Shown: positions 23,716 through 35,327, counted from the first letter of the stretch. The stretch is DNA of 64,000 bases from Tillus elongatus (GCA_964006375.1 OZ023265.1:161026118-161090117), one strand, 5' to 3'. The notes: generated by a model from the letters alone, not told the origin. Translations and numbers: made by a program.

Positions 23716-24264
23716 GAACGGTGCACATTTCGAACATTTATTGTGAAGTGATAACACACAAATCTCTCTGTTCCCTAATAATGCTTTACTTTTATAAAAT
23801 TTTGGACGAAACACTCCATTCTTAGAAATTATTGGTAGTATTCTGATCATGTAACGCGTTGATCTGTGTTTATGTGGAAATCTCTTTACAACCACACGAC
23901 ATATTCTGTTAATAATTCGATTATACTCCTCGTAAATAAAAGTTATATTCAAAAGTCGACGCATATTTCACTTATTAATTAAACTAATTTTCATCTCATA
24001 GGCAACCTGATTAACTGACTAATAACTATCGCAAATAATGTTTAAATATCTTCAAATCGGTGGGACTTAGGTATAGGATATGCTGATACCAATCGAAAGA
24101 ACAATAAAAAGTACATTAACTAACGTCATGAAATATAGGTGCTCTATTTAAAATAAGAGAGTTATTAGGTTTTAAAGTTGTCACGACTGACCGGTCTATA
24201 TCGGACACCTGTCTAACTTGTACCAGCTTTAGTAAATTCCAAATATTTTGTGGCATTTTAGGTA
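23716..24264. other. No gene recognised
   Basis: A 91-codon minus-strand frame (23689-23964) crosses the LINE-J edge and shows no known domain. The rest is AT-rich non-coding sequence. Confidence 0.35.
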
Positions 24265-24714
24265 TTTACATTTTAAAATTTCAACTCTTCAGGTTAAAAA
24301 ATAAGAGAGATACAGGTGTGTAAATGTGACAATGTGTTTTAAGAATTTTTTGAAAAAAGTCAAATATTAAATATTTCGAAAATGGTTGAGAAAAAAGACA
24401 TAACATGTTAGTAAAACCTACCATAAAATTTGACGAGCAATCTAGACCTGTAATAAAAAACACCATCTTTCCTTTGAAATAAGAAAGTTGACGTCTACTT
24501 CCGGTATTACCGGAAGTCTCATACTAACGTCAATATTTTCAGTGACCTGGAAATTTTGAGAAACCCACGTGCGTGAATTTTCAGAATTCAATGGTGAGCC
24601 GTACTCCAGAAACGGCTAATGGAAGGTTTTTTTTTTTGTTCCCTCAGGGCTCGTCCGCGGCCTTGCCGCCCCGATAGCACCGCAACCCTTGGTTGATTGT
24701 GCATACCCCTAGTC

Positions 24715-27700
24715 TTACTCCACCCATTCCAAAATCACTGTGCCTTGAACTAGTCTGCACAGCGATTGGTAGGGTGAAGTTTTATATTGCTCTGTCTCCG
24801 GTCTAGAGTGACCGTAGATCAGTTGTCTTTTCCGGTCCAGAGCTATACACTCGCACAAGATGTGCTGGGCTGATTCCTCCCCCTCGCCGCAGAGTCTGCA
24901 TGCGAGGTCCCCTTCGAACCGCCCCATTTTATGTAGGTGTTTCTTGACGGCCATGTGTCCCGTCAAGAGACCTGTTGTGTTTCTGAGCTGTCCTCTGCTA
25001 AGGTTTAGCAGCTCCACAGCTCTCTTTGAACTGGGTCCGTCAATTATTGACTTCCCATGTCTGAGCCCTGGACAGTCCGCCCAGTACACCTTGTGTTGGT
25101 TTCTGACCCAGGACTTAATGGCTCCCCTGGCAGTGCTCTTTGACACGCCCAGAGCCGGTTCTGGTCCCATAAATGGTTCTGCTGACCCCCTCTTTGCGAG
25201 ACTGTCAGCTTCTTCATTGCCTTTGACCCCCGAGTGACCCGGCACCCAGATGAGGGTCACCTCATTCTGCCCAGCCAGGTCGCTCGTCTCGTCTCGGCAC
25301 TCACTCACCAGCCAGGAATTTACCCGTGGGCTACTTAGTGCCTTAAGGGCTGCCTGGCTGTCTGTGGCTATGAGGATCCGCTTGTTGGTGTAGCCCCTCC
25401 TCTTGTTCTCCCGCACACAGTGCAGGATGGCGTACATCTCGGCCTGAAACACCGTTGCATGGGCTCCGAGGGAAATACTGTGACTTACCCTCGGTCCTTC
25501 CGAGTAAACACCTGCCCCCGTCCCACGCTCCCCGCCAGATCCGTCCGTGAACCAGACGAGCGCGTCCCGTGGTATGCCCGGTGTCTCCTCCCGCCATGCC
25601 CCGCGATCAGGGATTTCCACTGTGAAGTTGTTTTCCCTGCACATTCGCGGGCTCGCGAAGTCTGACCTCATTTCAAGCATGGGTTCCTTCACGATCTCCT
25701 GAATTTTGCAGTGGCCCCTGAAGCCTGGGTTGATCTTCAGTCTACCATTGCAGGCTAGTCTGTATAGTCCTAGCCTGGCCTCTCCCATAATAACGAAGTG
25801 TAGGGGGGGTAGATCCAGCAACACCTCCATGGCGGCTGTTGGGGTTGAAGACATGGCCCCTGTGATGCCTAGGCAAGCCATCCTTTGGATCTTGCCTAGT
25901 TTTTGTTTGGCACTGGATTGTGTCACCTTAGGCCACCAGACCAGTGCCGCATATGTTAACGATGGTCTGACCACCCTTGTGTACAGCCAGTGGGCCATAC
26001 TATGTCTTAGTCCCCACGTTTTTCCATATAGCCGCCTAGTGACGGCTAAGGTCATGACTGCCTTACGCAGTATTTTTCCAATGTGACCATTCCAGGTTAG
26101 CTTAGAGTCCAATACGACCCCAAGATATTTTACCTCCCTGGCCATTGGAACGCTCCTACCGTATAGAGTGAGAGTTCTGTGGCTTTCACACTTCCTCCTC
26201 CTCGTAAACGGCACGACGGTTGCTTTCTCGGGGCTCACTCCGAGCCCTTGATCAACCGTCCACCCTTCCACCACTTTCAGTGCAGTCTGCATACGCTCCC
26301 ACACTGCCTGTGTGACCTTTCCTCGGACTATGATGACAATGTCGTCCGCATAGCCCTGTACCTCATACCCCCCTCCCGAGAGCCTCCCCAGCAGGCCGTC
26401 CACGACTAGACACCAGAGCAAGGGAGACAGAACGCTCCCCTGCGGACACCCCGCCGCGACCCCCGCCAGCAGAGTCCCTCCCGCGAGTGAGGTGAACACC
26501 GCCCTGTCCCTGAGCATGGAACCGATCCACCTGCAGCAGGTCTCCTCTATTCCACGCTCCCGGGCAGCTGCCAGAACCGATCCGAACGAGGTGTTGCTAA
26601 AGGCCCCCTCTATGTCTAGGAAGGCCCCCAGCGCCACCTCCTTGTTCTCCAGCGTATTCTCCAGTTTCAGCACCAGTTGGTGCAGTGCTGTTTCTGTTGA
26701 GAATCCTGCTCTGTATGCATATTGTCCGCAGTGTAGAGGATATGCTTCCAGTACACCGCCCCTAATGTGCCGGTTGAGCAGTTTTTCCACTGTTTTCAGC
26801 AAGAAGGACATGAGACTTATTGGCCTCAGGGACTTTGCCTGGTCTGTTGGACGCCCAGGTTTAGGAATAAATACAACCCTGGCCAGTCTCCATGCCCTCG
26901 GAATGTACCCCAGAGCCAGGCTGGCCCTCATAATGAGGGTAAGCACCGGCGCCAGTATATCTATCCCCTGTTGGAGCATGATGGGCATTATTCCATCAAA
27001 TCCCGGCGATTTGTATGGCTTAAAGCTGTTAATGGCCCATCTGATTTTGCTCCAGGTAACCACCTCTTTAGCGACTGTCCAGTCTACTCTAGATGCCCGC
27101 CTATAAGGCGCCTCTATTTCTGAGTGTTCCCAGTCCGGAGGTGATTGGTTTATTATGTTACAGCCGGGGAAGTGCGTCTGGAGTAAAATTTCCATAGTTT
27201 CCTCCCCCGAGCTTGTAAAGCCTCCCGTGGGTGTTCTAAGGGAGCCTATGTTAGTCTGAGGGCCCTTAGACAGGATCTTGTGTAGTCGAGCACTCTCGGA
27301 CGTGTTTTCCACTTCTTCGCAGTGCCTCCTCCACGACTCCTTCTTGGCGTCCCTCAGTCTTTTGTTATAGGTCGATAGGGCCTGTCTATATTCATCCCAT
27401 GCTCCCGACCTTTTGGCCGCGTTAAACAGCTTACGAACCTGCGTCCTCCTTTGCCTGAGGTCCTCGTTCCACCATGGGACGTTCCTGGTGGACACCCTCA
27501 TTTTCAGGGGGCAGTTGGCGTTATAGGCCGAGGTAATTGCGTCTCGCAATTGGACTGCTGCAATCTCGAGGTCTATTGAATCCCTTATGGCCCTCTCAAC
27601 CCCCCGCAGTTCCACAGCTAGGTCTGCCCTGTAGGCTTCCCAGTCCGCCTTGCGGGGGTCCCGGTACCATACCGTTTCTCTTTCGACTTTGGCGATTTCA

Positions 27701-28359
27701 AACCGGATGTATCTGTGGTCTGAGCTACTCACTTCCCCAGACACAGCCCAGCTTTTAACAAAGTCACCCAGAAACTGGGTGGAAACTGTTAGGTCTAAAA
27801 CTTCCTCACGCCGTGTTGTGACGAATGTCGGTTTATTACCTCTATTCAATATGTCTAAACTAAATTTCATAAAGAATTGTAAAAGTGCCTCACCCCTAGA
27901 GTTTGTGTCCGAGCTACCCCACAACTCATGGTGCGCATTCGCATCCATGCCGATGATGGTCTGCCATCCACCTGCTCTGCTACCCACCATCAGCTGCTCC
28001 AATTCGTTGGGTGGAGGAGGGTCCGTGCTGTCCCCTGGCAGATAGGCTGACGCGACAGTAATGTCCCTCAGCCCATCCGCTCCTCCACATCGGATTTTGA
28101 TCGTTGCCAGGTCCCTGGAACAGAAATTCATTAGAGGGAGAAACTCTATCCCTTCCCTGACAAAAATGCAGGCCCTCGGATTCTCGCTGGACCTGCTGTA
28201 GATGAGCTTTCCATTAGCTCCGCCGAGTCCCTTGATCTCTCCTTTGTAGGAGTACGGTTCCTGGATGAGGGCCACATCCGTGTTCCTCAGAGCCATTAGT
28301 AGTCCGGCCGTGGCTGCCCTACTGTGTTGGAGGTTGACCTGAAGGAACCTAAGTCCCAT
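24715..28359 (-). CDS. LOA-like ORF2: AP endonuclease, RT, RNase H, CCHC motif
   Basis: 1,214 aa. Residues 1-225 are an apurinic-type endonuclease: LQVNLQHSRAAT, IQEPYSYKG, GMDANAHHELWG and SSDHRYI. RT spans about 430-740, with KSPGFDGIMP, FLDIEGAF (about 580), GCPQGSVLSPLLW and GYADDIVIIV (about 668). RNase H spans about 935-1060, with FTDGS, AEMYAI, ATDSQAALKAL and WVPGHSGVKGNEEAD. A CX2CX8HX4C motif (CRLCGEGEESAQH) follows near 1140-1160. The protein nicks target DNA and copies its own RNA at the nick. The ATG lies inside the ORF1 stop region (ATGGGACTTAG), which suits termination-reinitiation. No stop or frameshift is seen. Confidence 0.94.
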   Translation of the reverse strand: MGLRFLQVNLQHSRAATAGLLMALRNTDVALIQEPYSYKGEIKGLGGANGKLIYSRSSENPRACIFVREGIEFLPLMNFCSRDLATIKIRCGGADGLRDITVASAYLPGDSTDPPPPNELEQLMVGSRAGGWQTIIGMDANAHHELWGSSDTNSRGEALLQFFMKFSLDILNRGNKPTFVTTRREEVLDLTVSTQFLGDFVKSWAVSGEVSSSDHRYIRFEIAKVERETVWYRDPRKADWEAYRADLAVELRGVERAIRDSIDLEIAAVQLRDAITSAYNANCPLKMRVSTRNVPWWNEDLRQRRTQVRKLFNAAKRSGAWDEYRQALSTYNKRLRDAKKESWRRHCEEVENTSESARLHKILSKGPQTNIGSLRTPTGGFTSSGEETMEILLQTHFPGCNIINQSPPDWEHSEIEAPYRRASRVDWTVAKEVVTWSKIRWAINSFKPYKSPGFDGIMPIMLQQGIDILAPVLTLIMRASLALGYIPRAWRLARVVFIPKPGRPTDQAKSLRPISLMSFLLKTVEKLLNRHIRGGVLEAYPLHCGQYAYRAGFSTETALHQLVLKLENTLENKEVALGAFLDIEGAFSNTSFGSVLAAARERGIEETCCRWIGSMLRDRAVFTSLAGGTLLAGVAAGCPQGSVLSPLLWCLVVDGLLGRLSGGGYEVQGYADDIVIIVRGKVTQAVWERMQTALKVVEGWTVDQGLGVSPEKATVVPFTRRRKCESHRTLTLYGRSVPMAREVKYLGVVLDSKLTWNGHIGKILRKAVMTLAVTRRLYGKTWGLRHSMAHWLYTRVVRPSLTYAALVWWPKVTQSSAKQKLGKIQRMACLGITGAMSSTPTAAMEVLLDLPPLHFVIMGEARLGLYRLACNGRLKINPGFRGHCKIQEIVKEPMLEMRSDFASPRMCRENNFTVEIPDRGAWREETPGIPRDALVWFTDGSGGERGTGAGVYSEGPRVSHSISLGAHATVFQAEMYAILHCVRENKRRGYTNKRILIATDSQAALKALSSPRVNSWLVSECRDETSDLAGQNEVTLIWVPGHSGVKGNEEADSLAKRGSAEPFMGPEPALGVSKSTARGAIKSWVRNQHKVYWADCPGLRHGKSIIDGPSSKRAVELLNLSRGQLRNTTGLLTGHMAVKKHLHKMGRFEGDLACRLCGEGEESAQHILCECIALDRKRQLIYGHSRPETEQYKTSPYQSLCRLVQGTVILEWVE

Positions 28360-29506
28360 TAACCCTTAATTGCTTCCCCAGTGGGCGGAAGCTAACCCTT
28401 CCCATGCCCCAGAATGCCTTGAAGGAGGTTCCTTCAAGGGCTCTGTAAGATGTCGGGTCGATCGAGAAGGCGAGCGTCTGTCCTTTCTCCTCTGCCTTCC
28501 TGCTTAGAACCGACCAGTGTTGCGTCCCCAGTTCAGGGTTCTGGATCTTAAGTCTGCTGATCACCGTCTCCTGCGGGACGGTGTCAGGGATCCGTACGAG
28601 GACCTTGCGTCTCTTTGGAAGTTCCTTGGGCTCGACGGCTGTCAAGTCCGCCCCCTCCCAAATCTGACCGAGGCCCCCGATCGTTTTCCGCAGCCAGTCC
28701 CGCGACTGCGGGCCGGCACAGGTTATCCAGAGGATGCCCCCCGTCAGGCGCGTCCGGTGGAACTGAGGCGGGCTCTCCCCTTCCTGAAGAGAGTCCACTG
28801 CAGCTACCACCGCAGCCTGGATCAGGTCCGCCTTCCCCTGGTCTAGCGTGACCTCAGGATGGCGTCTGTCAATCACCGCCATCCCGAGGCCCTCCGCAGC
28901 CTCCCTGTAAGAGCCAGTCTGCGCCGGTGTTCCGGCCTTAGTTCCTTTGGGAGGTCTGTCTGTAGTAGGCGTGCTAGAGCCAGAGCGCGGCGTCTTCCGA
29001 CTCGCACTCTCCTCTTGCGCCTTTACAGGCACCCTGGCCCTTTTGGAACGTCTGTCTGTAGTGGGCGTGCTAGAGTTCGAGCGCGTCCTCTTCTGACCCG
29101 CACTCCCCTCTTGCGCCTTTACAGGTTTCTCGACCGTCCAGGTCCCGGCCGCCATTTTTTGCGCCCTCCGGAGCTTCTTTCTTTGCGCCCCGGAAAGACG
29201 CTTGGACTGCCGGGGCAGTCCCTCTACTCTAACAGTAGAGTCCTCACTGGTGGAGGGGCCCCCGGAGTCCGCGGAGCTCGCCGCCCTCCGGTGGGACCCA
29301 GCCTCCAGCTTGGGTGTCGGGGACAGGTCTCTGGCCGAAGCTACCCCCTGATCCCCCGTATCTACGCCGGTCGTGGGACCTCCAGAGTCCGCTGCCGCAC
29401 CCTGGCTCATCTCCGTTTCCGGGATAGACTCAAGGCTCAAGTCTGTAGCCGGAGCCACTCCTCGAGCCTCATTGGTTTTGGTTTTATATGTATTTATAAT
29501 CTTCAT
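28349..29506 (-). CDS. LOA-like ORF1: gag-like RNA-binding protein
   Basis: 385 aa from ATG at 29506. The first half is low-complexity (S, T, P, K, R) with an internal duplication of a VKAQE...SSTPTTDR unit at about 130-185. The second half (about 205-380) looks like the insect retrotransposon domain DUF4780: AVIDRRHPEVTLDQGKADLI, CAGPQSRDWLRKTI, ELPKRRKVLVRIPD, and LKIQNPELGTQHWSVL. No zinc knuckle is present, unlike ORF1 of the I-like element at 49024. It presumably packages element RNA. It overlaps ORF2 by 11 nt. Confidence 0.85.
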   Translation of the reverse strand: MKIINTYKTKTNEARGVAPATDLSLESIPETEMSQGAAADSGGPTTGVDTGDQGVASARDLSPTPKLEAGSHRRAASSADSGGPSTSEDSTVRVEGLPRQSKRLSGAQRKKLRRAQKMAAGTWTVEKPVKAQEGSAGQKRTRSNSSTPTTDRRSKRARVPVKAQEESASRKTPRSGSSTPTTDRPPKGTKAGTPAQTGSYREAAEGLGMAVIDRRHPEVTLDQGKADLIQAAVVAAVDSLQEGESPPQFHRTRLTGGILWITCAGPQSRDWLRKTIGGLGQIWEGADLTAVEPKELPKRRKVLVRIPDTVPQETVISRLKIQNPELGTQHWSVLSRKAEEKGQTLAFSIDPTSYRALEGTSFKAFWGMGRVSFRPLGKQLRVNGT

Positions 29507-29891
29507 GTTGTTCCCACGAGAATGGGGGAAATACTGTCCACTCCATCAGAACCCCCTGTGTGGTGCAAGGCGGGTTACTCTGGAGGGTTGCCTGGTACTC
29601 CAGAGGTTCCGTTCACGACACCATCGCCCTGGTGCCATCCATCCATAGGCACGGGTCACGTGACACCGTAGATTGGGGGAGTTTAGTTCGACCTCCTTGT
29701 CTAGATCCGTCATGTTTAGTTATTAGCAGGGTCACCTCGTGCAGGATGCGGATTTTTACCGCGCATGACGGTCTTGGGGAAAGCTTCATCGGGAGTTTAT
29801 GTTGTTATTTCCACTTCCTCAGCTTGCCCCCTGGAGTCCTTTGGCCCGCGACTCCTTAACCCCTAATGGAAGGTTTACGTGGAACATCCTG

Positions 29892-30683
29892 TATATATAT
29901 GTATGTATATACATATTATGCTGTGGTATAACCCTATATATTTAAATGCAAGTTCCTTACATGCCTTACCGGAAACATGCAGAGAGAAAATTTCATAGTA
30001 TTCATGTCTGAAAAAAGAATATCAAAATTTATGGACGATATAAAATTTAATGAGAAAATTAACCGGAAAAATCAATTTACTGAAGATATAGAATACTTTT
30101 ATAGAATCTGAAAAACAAAAACGCGAAATCTAAAGTTAAAATTAAGTAAAACGAACAAAAGTATGGGTGAAACTAACATCACCGTTACTATTCAAATTTA
30201 AAATTAGTTTGGTTAAATATAAAATAAATATTTGTACACGGATGTGCTGAATCATTTTGTTAATGTTAATACATGATGTTGTACCTACATTTTAAAAGAA
30301 TATACACACATCGCGTGAGTAAATGATAAAATACTTTAACCTTCCTTGAAGGCAACTAACTCATGAATATTAACAACTTCCATATGTTACTTATTATATT
30401 CAAATCAAGTAGCTGATAAAATATTTAAATCTCAATTAAAACAAGGAATATTTAGTCACTGAGCCCATATCTATCTGTACGGTATTCATATTTAAAGATA
30501 GTTATTTAATTTAAATAGAAATGTTTTGCATATAACAAGTGATCAACAAGTAATCTTACCGTCATTCAGGATTACCTAGGCCACTTTTCAATTTATGAAA
30601 TCTCCCAATTCAAGACCATTTATTTTAGAGATTAACTAATTGTTGCAAAACTTAGGTCTACAGTTACACTCTATGTTTATATA
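29892..30683. other. No gene recognised
   Basis: AT-rich sequence after MITE-B copy 2. It starts with a short tatatatgtatgtatata run, with no open frame or inverted repeat of note. Confidence 0.45.
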
Positions 30684-30684
30684 G

Positions 30685-30830
30685 AATGGGCGAGTTCACC
30701 AGACGCCAGCAGCTGCCAGCAGTTGCATTGTTATGCCAAAAATGTTGATGAACGTTAACATTTTGTCAACATTTTTTGACATAATAATGCAGCGACTGGC
30801 AGCGCTAGCGCCTGGTGAACTCGTTCAATG
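30685..30830. mobile_element. Small palindromic MITE-like element (~145 bp)
   Basis: Left arm gaatgggcgagttcaccag, acgccagcagctgccag, and right arm ctggcagcgctagcgcctgg, tgaactcgttcaatg, pair over about 55 bp around an attttgtcaacatttt centre. GC-rich tips in AT-rich surroundings. Superfamily unknown. Confidence 0.65.
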
Positions 30831-30901
30831 TCTCCTAAAACAATGTATGCTAAAAACAAAATAAATTAAACATGGTGAATTAGGTTACCTTTTGTAAGTA
30901 A

Positions 30902-31175
<274 letters not shown>

Positions 31176-31329
31176 AAACACAAATTCCATGGCTATCACT
31201 TAAGTCTTCATCAATCAGTTACTGGCCAAGATAAACAAAACAAGCAATTTTTGTCATATTTTTTCCGATATGATTGAAGAAATTCCAAACTTCTATAACA
31301 TTGTTATGTTTAGTGACTTTTTTAACAAC

Positions 31330-31935
31330 TTTGAATATTATCGGCGTAGTTAACAAACATAATATGCATTATATTACGCTCGAGAAAATCTACTTTGGGT
31401 ACGACAAGTGAATTTTTAGCTTCAATGGTCCTTGAATGTGTGGGAATTATAGGCGATAAAATTATCGAGGTATTCTTTTTTGCAGATCGGCTTAATGAAG
31501 AACGCTATGGCAGATTTCTAGACGATGACTTACCCAATTTAATCAAAGATGTCAATCATGAAACACGTCGACTAAGGCATTTTCAATAAGATGGTGCTTT
31601 TGCCCATTTTCACCGAAACTTAAGGCAATATTTAAACCATTGGCTAGGAAACCAATGGATTGGTCAAGGTAACATTCGAGGTAACATTCCATGGCCAGCA
31701 AGATTGCCCGATCTTGCCCCCATTGGACTTTTTCCTCTAGAGGATATACAAAGCAGTTAGTATATCAAAAATTGCCAACAACTGCGGAAGACATAAAATA
31801 TCGTATGCAAACAATTTTTATAAGTATTACCCCGCCAATGTTAAACAGAGTCAAAGACAACTTTGCGACTTTGAGTTTGCATTCAGAAAGGCGGAAGCAT
31901 TTTTGAACATGTTTTATAACTTTTAATAAAGTCTT
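31330..31935 (+). pseudogene. Mariner-like transposase fragment
   Basis: The frame near 31580 reads HFQ-stop-DGAFAHFHRN, the second catalytic block (QQDGAPAHF type). Further on NQWIG, WPARLPDLAP and LVYQKLPTTAEDIKYRMQTI match the end of a mariner transposase related to the one at 3844. It has a stop, at least two frameshifts, and no inverted repeats. The N-terminal half is missing. Confidence 0.7.
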
Positions 31936-32051
31936 GCACCTAATGTTTGATTTCTTAATGTTTTCATCCATTCCAATAAAATAAGATTTCTAATATGTAC
32001 AAAATAAAATTTTTGAACAGCTGTACCTGCTTTGGTATTTCATGTAACTTA

Positions 32052-34545
32052 TAAAAAAACTTCGGGACGTAGCAAGTGAGTTATGGTAGTGAATTTTTAT
32101 TAAATGTTTCAAACTTGGATAACTCAATTTTCTATAAATTTAAAAAGTCAACTTTTGGTAGGTCTTTCCCAACGCAACATATCCACCATATTTTATTACA
32201 ATAACTTTGCAATTTTCGGAGAAAAAAAATTTTGTTGAAAGAAAATTCAAAATTTGAATAACCAAATTTTCCTATAGACTTGGAAACTTGAATTTTAGTG
32301 TGTAGTAAGGTCTTTCCAAAGGCAACATAACCACCAAATTTCATTAAAATAGCCGTGTAATTTTCGGAGAAACTATTTTTTTTCGAAAGGAAACTCAAAA
32401 TTTTTCCAGAAAACCTTGTCCCATTTTCCTCGCTAATGAAGTCATCCAAGCTATTAATAAAAAAAGGCACTTGCCGAGTTTCATCGAAATTGGTTAATTA
32501 TTTTTTGAGTTATCGGTTGGATACATATATAAGGCAAAAAACTCGTTTAATAACCACATCAAAAACAAGCTCCAAGCTCCAACGGCAGCAGACCCTTCTG
32601 GACTCTTGCTAAATCTATTGGGAATAATTTCTGCAAGAGCACGTTCCCACCTCTTGTTTCAAGTAATGAAATTGTTTCTACCGCCCTGGGCAAGGCTGCA
32701 CTTTTTGCCTCGTTGTTCGCCGGCAATTATACTCTCAACCCACCTCCAAATGTTCAACCACCAACAGTCTCCAATGTCGCGCATAAAATGAGGGATATCA
32801 TTTTTAAAACTAAAAAAAAAGTATAAAAGATGCTCTCTTCTCTTAATACCAGGAAAGCCTTTGACCTTGACGAGATCCCAGCAATTGTTCTCAAAAAATA
32901 CGCACCAGAAATGGCTCCTCTTCTGGCTCGACTGTTTCAGGCATCTTACAATAGAGGCATATTCCCTAGTAACTGGAAAACTGCTCGAGTACAACGCGTC
33001 CCCAAGAAAGAATCCAAAGCGCTTCCTAGCACTCCTTTCAGTCGTCTCTAAAGTGATGGAAAAGTACATAAACACCGAATTACTAAAATTTCTTGAAAAA
33101 CACAGTCTAATTCACGACAGGCAGTATGAATTCCGTCAGCGCAGATGAACTGCCGACCTCCTTTCCTTTGTCGCCCATTCTTAGAACAAGTCTATGGAAC
33201 TATACGGTGAATCCCAGATTGTCGGTCTAGACATATCCAAAGCATTCGACCAGGTCTGGCACGCAGCGCAGCTTAATAAACTTCCGGCCTATGGTCTACC
33301 ACCAAAACTCTGTACCTGGACAGCAAATTTCCTCTCCAACCGGGGCATTTCTGTTGTCGTGGATGACCATTCCTCTAAACTGTATCCAATTAAAGCAGGA
33401 GTCTCTCAAGATACAGCTTTAGCCCCTACTTTGTTTCTTTTCCACATCAATGACCTCCTCTCTAGCACATCCAACCCAGTTGACAGTTACGCGGACGATA
33501 GCACCCTCCACTCAAATATACAATATTCTAAGCCTGTCTCTTTAGCCCAATTAAATGAGGATCGCAGACTCATGGAGGGTTTTGTCTCTGTGAATCTCCA
33601 AAAAATATTAGACGGGGGAAGTAGAAATAGTGTACAATTCAACTCGACCAAATCTCAGTCTTGCTTTCTATCTCATAAGAGATACACCAGCCTTAGACCC
33701 ATCACAATGAACTACCACGTTATTCAAAATAATGAGTCCTTTTCACTTGTTGGCATTTCTGTGGATTGAAATCTCAATTGGCACCAACATGTCACATCAA
33801 TTGCAGAAGCGGTTGCTAAGTCATTAAGTTTCCTCTTCCGGGCTGGCAAATGCTTTTCAACGGCTAATCTCTATACCTTATATACTTCACAAATTAGACC
33901 AAACCTCGACTACTGCTTCCACATCTGGGGTGTCGTTGCCGCTTCTACACTCTCTATCCTGAAATCCATTGAGAAGAGATCTATACGTCTCATCGGTGAC
34001 CCTACCCTCACCCAAAGTCTGCAATCCCTTGCTCACCGACGTGCCGTTGGTTTTCTCTCTTTCTCTCTTTCTTTTATAGATATCTGCACGGGAACTGCTC
34101 AGAAGAGCCTTCTTCCATAGTTACTCCACCTTCTGCCCCCAACAGATCTACTAGGGGAACAGAGCGAATGCACCCTTTTACTGTCCAGGTCACCAGAACA
34201 TCTTGTTATCCCCGCTCTTTTGTCCCGAGGACTTCCAAGTTGTGGAATTCCTTGCCGGCACATGTTTTTCCTTCTCCTCCGAACCTCCAAACCTTCAAGT
34301 CCAGAATTAACAAGTTGCCTCTTTCTTCCTTGTCGACACCCACGGTACGATACTATTTAGGCTGTAAGCCCTCGTGGTGTGTTGTTGAAATATAAAAAAA
34401 GTTACAATTTGAAAATGTTCTTAAACTTAGAATGTTGACCACGATTTTATGAGGTTAAAATTAAATCTTTAGTTAGGTTTTACTTTTTTGAATTTGAAGC
34501 ATTTAATGAAAATTCGCTACCATAACGCATTTGCCGCGTCCCGAA
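32052..34545. repeat. Repeat with inverted outer ends, split by LINE-J copy B
   Basis: Outer end cgggacgtagcaagtgagtta (32060-32080) and its inverted partner cgcatttgccgcgtcccg (34524-34541) are the tips of the microsatellite-bearing family. The left interior ends in gagttatcggttggatacat with a residual tatata, where LINE-J copy B begins. About 480 bp of repeat lie left and 150 bp right of the LINE. Confidence 0.6.
32533..34399 (+). pseudogene. LINE-J copy B, longer 5' part, several disruptions
   Basis: Extends further 5' than copy A: LLNLLGIISARARSHL and PPWARLHFLPRCSPAI precede the RT. RT motifs: LDISKAFDQVWHAA, GVSQDTALAPTLF (normally GVPQGSALAP) and SYADDSTLHS. Stops replace residues near 33148, 33183 and 33767; frames change near 33035. 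The 3' end is the common gtaagccctcgtggtgtgtt. It landed at the AT stub of a repeat copy. Confidence 0.85.
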
Positions 34546-35246
34546 CTTTTAATTAATAAAGATGACAAACGATACCCATGTATTTTGCTAATCAGCACAT
34601 GCAACAACATTCGATTAATCAGTGTCAGTCAGGTCTTGTAGTAGATCTGTTAGCGGACCTGGATGTGGATTGTGGACACCTAAATCATGATCTTAGCGTT
34701 TGTTAATAATTCACCAGAGAGCGGAACCTCTCCAGAAATATATTCTAATGTATGCAAATAAACAGTTGACTGGCCTTTAGAATACAAGAAGGTGAATAGG
34801 CTGATGAATGTATACACTGTGCTATCAGCGAGATTGATGATGCACAACTTTTCTATCGTCGTTTTTCTAGCCGCAACCAGAACGTAACATACTGTACGTA
34901 CCTCGTTATGTATGCATATTTTATTTTATAAAAATTATTTTAATGATTTATGAAGTTTATCTACAAGGATTATTTGAATGTTTGTTGATAAATTGATGGA
35001 AAATATTGATTGTTGTTGCCCTTACGTGGTGAAACTGGTCCATACTACATACAGACTTAGAGACCACTTCTCTGGCTTCACTGTTGGGTTTCGTTTTTGT
35101 AGGTGAAGGGCGCAGCCAGCGCGTAAGCTAACTGGAGCAAGAGGCCCCTCTGAATTCTAGATGCTCTAGGATGTACTACAAATAAAGATCTGTTGCTACG
35201 TTATGATGCTTTGATAAAAAAATTCCTTAAAATTGAATTGAACTAT

Positions 35247-35250
<4 letters not shown>
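34546..35250. other. No gene recognised
   Basis: No convincing open frame or known repeat. Confidence 0.45.

Positions 35251-35323
<73 letters not shown>
35251..35323. repeat. (AT)n microsatellite
   Basis: About 73 bp of AT dinucleotide touching the 3' end of LINE-J copy C. Confidence 0.95.

Positions 35324-35327
<4 letters not shown>

Larger units (their letters stand above)
24630..29862 (-). mobile_element. LOA-like non-LTR retrotransposon, full length
   Basis: A 5,233-bp element on the minus strand, flanked by a 14-bp target duplication, ctaatggaaggttt (24616-24629 and 29863-29876). It has a ~355-bp 5' UTR, ORF1, ORF2 overlapping ORF1 by 11 nt, an 85-bp 3' UTR and a short A tail (seen as T at 24630-24638). 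Both frames are open. GC content is far above the surrounding DNA, and the element is clearly younger than the MITE it split. RNase H after the RT fits the LOA group; the clade call is inferred. Confidence 0.92.
24265..29891. mobile_element. MITE-B copy 2, split by a LOA-like element
   Basis: Core and right arm match 19300-19663 (aactcttcaggtt, gtaaaacctaccataaaatt, cacgtgcgtgaattttcag). The left arm is lost. The right arm is cut at ctaatggaaggttt (24616-24629) and resumes after the second copy of that sequence (29863-29876), ending ...catcctgt at 29891. Confidence 0.8.

Noticed and set aside
26492..27106. 204-codon frame on the plus strand
   Set aside because: Antisense shadow of the GC-rich LOA-like ORF2.
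28859..29671. 270-codon arginine-rich frame on the plus strand
   Set aside because: Antisense shadow of LOA-like ORF1; composition follows from the complementary strand.
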